From positions 1 through 17,321 of the forward strand of contig JANXYF010000177.1 of the NCBI GenBank assembly GCA_025350175.1: a DNA stretch of 17,321 nt, given 5' to 3'. The notes beneath the pieces are model-generated. The model worked only from the letters and a program-made list of their open reading frames with translations. It had not been told where the DNA came from and did not search any database. The stretch is from Nitrosopumilales archaeon. GTDB taxonomy: Archaea > Thermoproteota > Nitrososphaeria > Nitrososphaerales > Nitrosopumilaceae. Position 1 is the stretch's first letter. Each line of letters opens with the position of its first letter. This document shows, one piece after another, positions 12,241 through 17,321 of the stretch. Made by a program: the position numbers and the translations under genes.

Positions 12241-13053
12241 CTAACTTAAAATTTTAATTGGAATAGAACCGCTTCCCCAGCTCTCTTTTACTAGAAATGT
12301 ATAGTTCTTGGTAGAATCAATAGAGCCATAAAAAGTCCAGTCTACTAGTTTAGGAGTATTTGGGATTAAAGTCAGGCTGCCATATACCAAAGTATTTGTA
12401 GAATATTGAATCCCATTTTGCCCATCACTTAGTGAATAATTACAAGAATCTTGACGTTGGCATGTCATTGTTACTTCGTTATTTGCATTGTTTTGAACTA
12501 CAAAGTGTATTGTAAGTATGATTTTTCCGTCATCGCTCTTTTGTGATTCACTATTGACGTAATAGAAAGTAACAGGTCCTACTGTAGTAGGCGTTCCAGT
12601 TTTGATATCATCTTGAATTTTTTTATCATAGTCTAGTTGTTCAAGACATGTCTCTTTTTCTGCAGCTGTAGTAAACTTGTCACATGAATTAGTACTCTGA
12701 GTGGAATTTACAACAATTATTCCCGAACTTACAAGATATTTAATCCCAGAGACAAACTCATTGTCGGATATTGTTCCATTTGCCCACCAGCCAGCATCAT
12801 TTTTTACCCATGAGGGAATTTTATTTTCGCCAGTTACATTTGTGTTAGTTGATGGAACTATCATGATTTTATTTTGGATTAAATATTGTATCCCTCTGAT
12901 AAATTCAGAATCTGAAATTTGATCTTGATACCACCACTTGGCATTATTTTTTATCCAGTTGGGCATCACAAATTGTTCTGCACTTATTTGTGAAATTACA
13001 CCAGACATCAAAGTAACGCAAAGAATTATTGTAATATAACGAGGGATATTCAT
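12241..13053 (-). CDS. Secreted protein with two WxxxNAxWW repeats
   Basis: 270 residues from ATG 13053 (a TTG at 13056 would add one). A signal peptide (about 1-26, ending QISAEQ) is followed by two copies of a 37-residue repeat near 31-67 and 80-116: MPNWIKNNAKWWYQDQISDS..., then IPSWVKNDAGWWANGTISDN..., each ending in a GIxYLIxxxII-like stretch. This repeat is common in secreted proteins of ammonia-oxidising archaea; its role is unknown, perhaps cell-surface binding. The C-terminal part (about 155-270) is strand-rich, with a CQRQDSC pair, and resembles an immunoglobulin-like or DUF4352-like beta-sandwich (FVVQNNANNEVTMTC). Two further cysteines (about 125 and 137) lie in the linker. Divergent from the MoxR-type gene. 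Confidence 0.8.
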   Translation of the reverse strand: MNIPRYITIILCVTLMSGVISQISAEQFVMPNWIKNNAKWWYQDQISDSEFIRGIQYLIQNKIMIVPSTNTNVTGENKIPSWVKNDAGWWANGTISDNEFVSGIKYLVSSGIIVVNSTQSTNSCDKFTTAAEKETCLEQLDYDKKIQDDIKTGTPTTVGPVTFYYVNSESQKSDDGKIILTIHFVVQNNANNEVTMTCQRQDSCNYSLSDGQNGIQYSTNTLVYGSLTLIPNTPKLVDWTFYGSIDSTKNYTFLVKESWGSGSIPIKILS

Positions 13054-13117
13054 CAATTAAATAAAATGTCAATCTCTGACATTAATTCTCCCATACCTAG
13101 TGCTAAACAATAAGACA

Positions 13118-13127
13118 TTTTTAAATT
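13118..13127 (+). promoter_or_regulatory. TATA-like box for the MoxR/VWA/ASCH operon
   Basis: tttttaaatt centred about 28 bases before ATG 13150; the only clear plus-strand promoter before 15969. Confidence 0.5.
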
Positions 13128-13149
13128 GAGGAAAGAACTCTGATCAGAC

Positions 13150-13944
13150 ATGCTTGCAGAATCATTATACATAGATTGGAATAATTCCTTTGAAGTTTTA
13201 GAAAAAGCATATGCAGCTGATCTATTTGTTCTTATTATAGGCCCCAAGGGTACGGGTAAGACTACACTGGTAAGAGAATTTGCCGCAAAGAAAGGGATAA
13301 AGCTAGAGTCAATTAATTTCAGTCTAAGAACACGTGAGAGTCATCTGGTAGGGGCAAAAACAATGGACAACGGTGCAATCGGTTTTGAGCAAGGAATTCT
13401 AGTCAAATCCATGAAAGAGGGAAATATGCTTTATCTTGATGAGATAAATTCCGCAGAAGCAGATGTACTACTTCGTCTTGATGAGGCACTTGATGACAGA
13501 AGACAGATTGTTCTAAAAGAATCTGGTGGTGAATTGATAAAAGCTACCAAAGGATGGTTTGTTGTTGCTACAATTAATCCATTATCACATGTTGGAACAA
13601 AAGAGCTTCCACCACAATTGCTAAGTAGATTTCCAATACGACTGAGACTAGAATATCCACCAGAAGATATTGAATTTCAAATAGTCAAGCAGTATGCGTC
13701 ATCTCATGATAAAGAGATCTTACAAGGAATAAAGTTGGCAAATATTTTACGCCAGGCAGCTGCAGTAGAAGAATTATACTATTCTCCAAGCTTGCGTGAA
13801 ACAATAGCATTTGCAAAGATACTTGATTCTGGCATGAAAACAAGACTTGCTGCAGAGATTGTATTTGCTAACATATACCTACAATGGGGTAGTATTGAAT
13901 TCCAAAAGGTAAATGACATCATAACATCGATGTTTGGTAGTTAA
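13150..13944 (+). CDS. MoxR-type AAA+ ATPase (CbbQ/NorQ-like)
   Basis: 264 residues. Walker A GPKGTGKTT (31-39), Walker B MLYLDEIN (93-100), sensor 1 ATIN (140-143) and an arginine in LLSRFPIRL (R160) are in place. The insert between the Walker motifs (LRTRESHLVGAKTMDNGAIG) is typical of MoxR/CbbQ/NorQ members, hexameric ATPases that remodel or activate metalloenzymes together with a VWA partner. The TAA overlaps the ATG of the VWA gene by one base (TAATG), so the two are almost certainly translated together. The client protein is unknown; none is encoded beside it. Confidence 0.88.
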   Translation: MLAESLYIDWNNSFEVLEKAYAADLFVLIIGPKGTGKTTLVREFAAKKGIKLESINFSLRTRESHLVGAKTMDNGAIGFEQGILVKSMKEGNMLYLDEINSAEADVLLRLDEALDDRRQIVLKESGGELIKATKGWFVVATINPLSHVGTKELPPQLLSRFPIRLRLEYPPEDIEFQIVKQYASSHDKEILQGIKLANILRQAAAVEELYYSPSLRETIAFAKILDSGMKTRLAAEIVFANIYLQWGSIEFQKVNDIITSMFGS

Positions 13945-15509
13945 TGCAATCATTACATCTTAGAAATGACACGTTAATTGAGATAGCTACATTTCTTGTA
14001 AGAAGATGGTCTGGAAAAGAATCTATTACAGTTAGCATATCAGATCTAAAAGAAGTACAAACTAAACTATTAGAAAATAAAGTTGTAATGTTTCCTTTAG
14101 AGAAATACCAAGGAACAGACTTTCAAAAATATCGACAGTTCAGAACTGCATTATGGTATGAAGCAATGCGAATTAGATATTCAAGTAAAATTCTAAGTAA
14201 TGATCACGCTTTTGGATTTATTCTCAATACACTTGAAACAAGAAGAATTGAGACCATTGCAAGAACTGTATGGCAGGGAATGGATGAGGAGATTATCTTC
14301 AGATATGGTATTGCCTGGTTATACAGACCATTATTGAATACCTTATACGGAAATACAAGAATAGTAGAAGGCTTTGCCCAGTATTTTCTCTTAGGAGACA
14401 TCAAGGGAGAACTATCCCCTAGTGCCTTTGAGAAGGTCAAAAAGGCCAACAATCTAGCCTTGGAGATAGTCAAAGAGTCAATTGAAAAAAAACATGGTAC
14501 AGAGTGGCTTGAAAAAAGAGTATCTGAGATAATCAAAATTTTAGAGATTGACCCACTTTTAACCATCCCAATATCAATTCCTAAGATTAGTTCTGGCATG
14601 GCACTTTCAGAAGAAGAGTTTGTAAAAACCCTAAACAAGATTGCAAAATATCGTGAAAATGATTTTGGCGAATTAGATCCTAAAAGAATTTCAGAAGGCA
14701 AGGCAGTCTTTGAAGAATTCAAAGTTTTGCTTGATGAAGCAAAAAGAACAGAGAACAAAGGTTTGAGTACTGAAACAATTGGAATCAACATTCCATCTTC
14801 AACAAATGTAGATGAAACAAAGATAATAGATATAGATCTAATAAATCACCTAAAAGCAAAATTTAAAGAATGGAAATCAGGATGGAAGGAAGAACATGTG
14901 TTTTCAGGAGATGAGTTTGACGAAGAATCTCACATGGAAGGCCACAAACCATTCATATTAGATAGAAAAATTTCAATCAAGACCAAGATTGTCATACTTT
15001 TAGATCATTCTTCAAGTATTGCAAATCAAGAGATACAATACAAAAAAGCTACACTTGCTCTGTGCGAAGTATTAGAATATCTTAAAGTAAAATTTTCTGT
15101 CTATGCATTTAACACAGAACAGAAACATGTCATATGTTGGTTAGTAAAGCCAGAGAATTTAAAATGGAATAGCATATCTGCCAAGAGACTTGCACAGATT
15201 AAAGCAAATGGAAGTACGCCATTGGCTGAAGTTTACAACATGTTACTGCCATCACTTCGATCAAAAAAACCAGATATATTTTTGACATTAACAGATGGAG
15301 AACCATCAGATCCTGATGCAGTTCGTTCTCTAATGCGAGACTTCAAGTCTATTGGAATTAAGATGGTTGCAATAGGTTTTGGACCTGATACAGAAGATGC
15401 AATATTGATTGCAAATAATCTCAGAAGATTAGGTTATGAGAGAACCCTTGCTGTTAGCAGGTTAAGTGATATTCCAAAAAGAGTTTTGAATGTCTTGGGA
15501 ACAAGCTAA
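13944..15509 (+). CDS. VWA-domain protein, partner of the MoxR-type ATPase
   Basis: 521 residues. The C-terminal von Willebrand A domain (about 346-515) has a complete metal-ion-dependent adhesion site: DHSSS (354-358), the threonine in NGSTPLAE (T425) and the aspartate in LTDGEPSD (D451). The N-terminal 300 residues are helical, with RRIETIARTVWQGMDEEIIF (100-119) reminiscent of CbbO/NorD-like proteins, followed by a charged linker. Such proteins tether the AAA+ ring to its client. It is translationally coupled to the ATPase gene. No signal peptide, so the pair works in the cytoplasm. Confidence 0.85.
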   Translation: MQSLHLRNDTLIEIATFLVRRWSGKESITVSISDLKEVQTKLLENKVVMFPLEKYQGTDFQKYRQFRTALWYEAMRIRYSSKILSNDHAFGFILNTLETRRIETIARTVWQGMDEEIIFRYGIAWLYRPLLNTLYGNTRIVEGFAQYFLLGDIKGELSPSAFEKVKKANNLALEIVKESIEKKHGTEWLEKRVSEIIKILEIDPLLTIPISIPKISSGMALSEEEFVKTLNKIAKYRENDFGELDPKRISEGKAVFEEFKVLLDEAKRTENKGLSTETIGINIPSSTNVDETKIIDIDLINHLKAKFKEWKSGWKEEHVFSGDEFDEESHMEGHKPFILDRKISIKTKIVILLDHSSSIANQEIQYKKATLALCEVLEYLKVKFSVYAFNTEQKHVICWLVKPENLKWNSISAKRLAQIKANGSTPLAEVYNMLLPSLRSKKPDIFLTLTDGEPSDPDAVRSLMRDFKSIGIKMVAIGFGPDTEDAILIANNLRRLGYERTLAVSRLSDIPKRVLNVLGTS

Positions 15510-15513
15510 ATAG

Positions 15514-15969
15514 ATGAAATGTCTCTCAGTGTCTCAGCCCTATGCTGATTTAATAATAAATGGCAAAAAAACAATTGAACTGAGAACATGGAATACAAAG
15601 TTCCGAGGCGAATGTCTGATTCATGCACCAATTAAAATCAAAGATGAGGCATGTGTCAGATTAGGTATAGACAAGTCAAATCTTAGAACAGGAGTAATTA
15701 TTGGAAAAGTTGAGGTCTATGATGTAAAATCATACAATTCCCTAGATGAACTAAAAAAAGATCACAAAAAACATCTCTTCAATGAAGAGTCATTTCGTCA
15801 CAGATACGGATTTTTGCTCAGAAATCCCCAGGCCCTCAGAGTTCCAATTTCATACAAAGGCAGTTTGGGCTTTTTTGAGGCCAAGATGAAATCTAGGCAG
15901 TCAAAAAATGACATAAAATCAGAATTGTTTGATGAAGAATACAGATACCAATGGATAGGAAAACACTAA
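15514..15969 (+). CDS. ASCH-domain protein
   Basis: 151 residues. The ASCH/PUA-like pattern is clear at the N-terminus: LSVSQPYADLIINGKKTIEL, then RTWNTKFRGECLIHAP, and later GVIIGKVEVYDVKSYNSLDE and YGFLLRNPQALRVPISYKG. ASCH domains bind RNA or modified nucleotides; some bacterial members hydrolyse N4-acetylcytidine. This one carries an extra C-terminal tail of about 25 residues (KSRQSKND... type, charged). It starts four bases after the VWA stop and is probably the third gene of the operon, but a direct role with MoxR/VWA is not implied. Confidence 0.82.
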   Translation: MKCLSVSQPYADLIINGKKTIELRTWNTKFRGECLIHAPIKIKDEACVRLGIDKSNLRTGVIIGKVEVYDVKSYNSLDELKKDHKKHLFNEESFRHRYGFLLRNPQALRVPISYKGSLGFFEAKMKSRQSKNDIKSELFDEEYRYQWIGKH

Positions 15970-15977
15970 CTAGATTT

Positions 15978-16055
15978 TTAGATCTTGATATTTGGATTAT
16001 CTTTTTTTAGTTTTTCCCAATCTGAAAGAAAGTTTTTCAGACCCACATCTGTCAT
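15978..16055 (-). pseudogene. C-terminal remnant of an archaeal frame at the junction
   Basis: Reading back from the TAA at 15978-15980, about 25 codons (MTDVGLKNFLSDWEKLKKDN, ending PNIKI) have archaeal-like AT-rich composition and a plausible charged helix. Upstream of about 16055 the same frame enters the bacterial pump gene out of frame, so the 5' part is missing. Too short to assign to a family. It may be the true end of a gene cut by a chimeric join. Confidence 0.4.
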
Positions 16056-16057
16056 GC
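16052..16057. other. Junction between archaeal and bacterial sequence
   Basis: The RND pump matches its family up to ...NIPANLLSLGA and then hits a TGA, where relatives continue with IDFGIIVDG. Composition, codon use and gene style change at this point. Likely an assembly or library chimera; a real recombination point cannot be excluded from one window. Confidence 0.7.
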
Positions 16058-17236
16058 TCCCAGTGACAAAAGATTCGCGGGAATATTGGTTAGGTGCATC
16101 AGGATAAATGCAACGAGCATTGCTAAGGGGATCGTAATGGCAACTAACAATGCACCTTTCCAATTGCCCAGGAACAGGATCAGTACGATCACTACCAGGG
16201 AAATGCCTTCAATCAAAGTATGAGAAACAGTACTTAGAGTTGTTTTAACAAGATTGGTCCGGTCCAGATATGGCCTGATTACTACCCCTTGCGGAAGTAC
16301 TTTTGTATTCAATTCCTCAACTGCTTTGTGAACATCCGCCAGTACATTGGACGGGTTCTCATGCTTTAAAAGGAGTACAATACCAGAAATTCCTTCCGAA
16401 TTATTGTCTTTATGATCGGAGTAGCCCAGGATTCCTTTGCGTTCAAGAATTCCGTATTTAGTGGTTCCTAAATCCTTCAGAAAGATGGGAACACCTTTCT
16501 GACTTTTAACAACGATATTTCCCAGATCCTCCAGGTTCTTTAGCAATCCAATGCCCCGAACGACATAACCAAGTTCTCCCCGAGTCAGGATACTTCCTCC
16601 TACGTTATTGTTATTCTTGATAATGGCAGCTTCAACGTCATTTAGAGTGGTGTTATATTGTTCCAGTTTTTTAGGATCAACCTCAACCTGGTATTGTGTG
16701 GTAACACCTCCAAAGTTGGCAACATCAGCTATACCCTGAACTTGTTTGATACGCGGAATAATGATCCAGTCTTGCATGTCTTTCAATGCCCTGATGTCAT
16801 AGCGGCTGCTGGTGACGATATACCTATAGATTTCCCCAATTGGGGAAGTCAGAGGGTCCAATACTGGTGCGGCTCCTTTGGGAAGCGTGAGTTGGGCCAG
16901 GCGTTCTTCTATTCTTTGACGACTCCAGTAATCTTCTACTCCATCGCGGAAAACAAGTGTCACCATTGAAAGTCCGAATGTGCTTCTGCTCCGCATGACG
17001 TGCATGCCAGGCAAACCATTCAATGCTCTTTCAATAGGAATAGTAATTTGCTGTTCGACCTCTTCAGCCGCAAGCCCAGGCACTTGTGTTACTACCTGCG
17101 AGGTCACATCCGCAATATCAGGATATGCTTCTATTGACAACTGATTCCAGGAATAATAACCCATGAAAGCAATCAATGCGAATACAGCCATCATCAGAAA
17201 GCGGCGGCGGATAGCTGTAAGAATAAGTTTTTCCAT
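16052..17236 (-). CDS. CzcA/CusA-type heavy-metal RND efflux pump, truncated, bacterial
   Basis: 394 residues of a family that is normally about 1,030-1,050 long. The start MEKLILTAIRRRFLMMAVFA, the first membrane helix (about 12-30), QLSIEAYPDIADVTSQVVTQ, ERALNGLPGM and LTSPIGEIYRY are hallmarks of heavy-metal RND pumps. The frame then covers the porter domains and the second and third membrane helices (about 337-380) and stops at SLGA, just before the conserved IDFGIIVDGAVV. The full pump would export Cu, Ag, Zn, Co or Ni ions with a membrane-fusion and an outer-membrane partner, so it belongs to a Gram-negative bacterium; the style suggests Bacteroidota. Higher GC than the rest of the window. 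It cannot work as it stands. Confidence 0.88.
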   Translation of the reverse strand: MEKLILTAIRRRFLMMAVFALIAFMGYYSWNQLSIEAYPDIADVTSQVVTQVPGLAAEEVEQQITIPIERALNGLPGMHVMRSRSTFGLSMVTLVFRDGVEDYWSRQRIEERLAQLTLPKGAAPVLDPLTSPIGEIYRYIVTSSRYDIRALKDMQDWIIIPRIKQVQGIADVANFGGVTTQYQVEVDPKKLEQYNTTLNDVEAAIIKNNNNVGGSILTRGELGYVVRGIGLLKNLEDLGNIVVKSQKGVPIFLKDLGTTKYGILERKGILGYSDHKDNNSEGISGIVLLLKHENPSNVLADVHKAVEELNTKVLPQGVVIRPYLDRTNLVKTTLSTVSHTLIEGISLVVIVLILFLGNWKGALLVAITIPLAMLVAFILMHLTNIPANLLSLGA

Positions 17237-17243
17237 GAACTAA

Positions 17244-17321
17244 CTATTTGGCATCCAACAGATAAAAACCGCCTTCTGAAATGATGGTTTCATCACCTGA
17301 CAGGCCATCCGTGATCACCGT
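17244..17321 (-). CDS. RND efflux membrane-fusion protein (CusB/CzcB-like), C-terminal fragment
   Basis: The last 25 codons (TVITDGLSGDETIISEGGFY, then LLDAK) ending in TAG. The pattern of 'GL..G..(V/I)...G.F.L(L/I)DA' is the usual end of periplasmic adaptor proteins of RND pumps. It lies seven bases upstream of the pump start, the standard adaptor-pump gene order. The rest is beyond the window edge. Confidence 0.75.
   Translation of the reverse strand, partial: TVITDGLSGDETIISEGGFYLLDAK

Noticed and set aside
14204..14791. Long minus-strand open frame inside the VWA gene
   Set aside because: Antisense to a well-supported gene, Ser/Leu-rich sequence typical of reverse reading of AT-rich coding DNA, no promoter.
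16052..17321. A heavy-metal resistance island acquired by the archaeon
   Set aside because: No integrase, repeat or insertion sequence at the border, both genes at the join are cut, and the pump type needs an outer membrane; a chimeric join explains it better.

Overview
Most of the window (1 to about 16,050) reads as an AT-rich archaeal chromosome, very probably from an ammonia-oxidising Nitrososphaerota (Thaumarchaeota) of the Nitrosopumilus/Nitrosarchaeum type. Support comes from archaeal-only genes (eS1/S3Ae, a COG1325 exosome-associated protein, KEOPS Pcc1, geranylgeranyl reductase, archaeal RecJ-like DHH nuclease). A secreted protein carries the paired WxxxNAxWW...ISDxEFxxGIxYLI repeats familiar from this phylum. 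Nearly every gene is preceded by a TATA-like box about 26-31 bases before its start codon, i.e. leaderless transcription, and several starts are GTG or TTG. This fixed spacing was used to choose starts.

Layout. 1-4,500: an accessory stretch of small, mostly monocistronic genes: a truncated membrane protein, a 53-residue membrane peptide, unknown proteins, a Cas4-like protein with degenerate catalytic residues, a divergent PII protein, an anchored extracytoplasmic protein, and two very small membrane proteins that are candidates for accessory subunits of archaeal ammonia monooxygenase (AmoY/AmoZ-like, tentative). 4,562-9,009: a tightly packed information-processing cluster: rps15, RecJ-like nuclease, pcc1 and serS overlap at stop/start codons; eS1 and the exosome-associated protein follow with their own promoters. 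9,010-9,196: a GC-rich island that may be a structured RNA. 9,197-11,436: geranylgeranyl reductase plus a DUF347-like membrane protein. 11,437-11,778: a gene-poor stretch with a possible 37-residue peptide holding six cysteines in three CxC pairs. 11,779-13,056: an unknown protein and the secreted repeat protein. 13,150-15,969: a MoxR-type AAA+ ATPase, its VWA partner and an ASCH protein, probably one operon.

At about 16,052-16,057 the sequence changes abruptly to bacterial DNA of higher GC: the first 394 residues of a CzcA/CusA-type RND pump and the tail of its membrane-fusion partner, cut exactly after the family SLGA motif and joined to the tail of an archaeal frame. This looks like an assembly chimera or contaminating DNA rather than a transferred operon.

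The most unusual signals are a 44-base promoter cassette present twice with identical spacing to two different start codons, a 16-base perfect palindrome in one copy, the CxC-rich mini-ORF, the GC island, and the Cas4-like protein that keeps its four cysteines but has lost the ExK pair.
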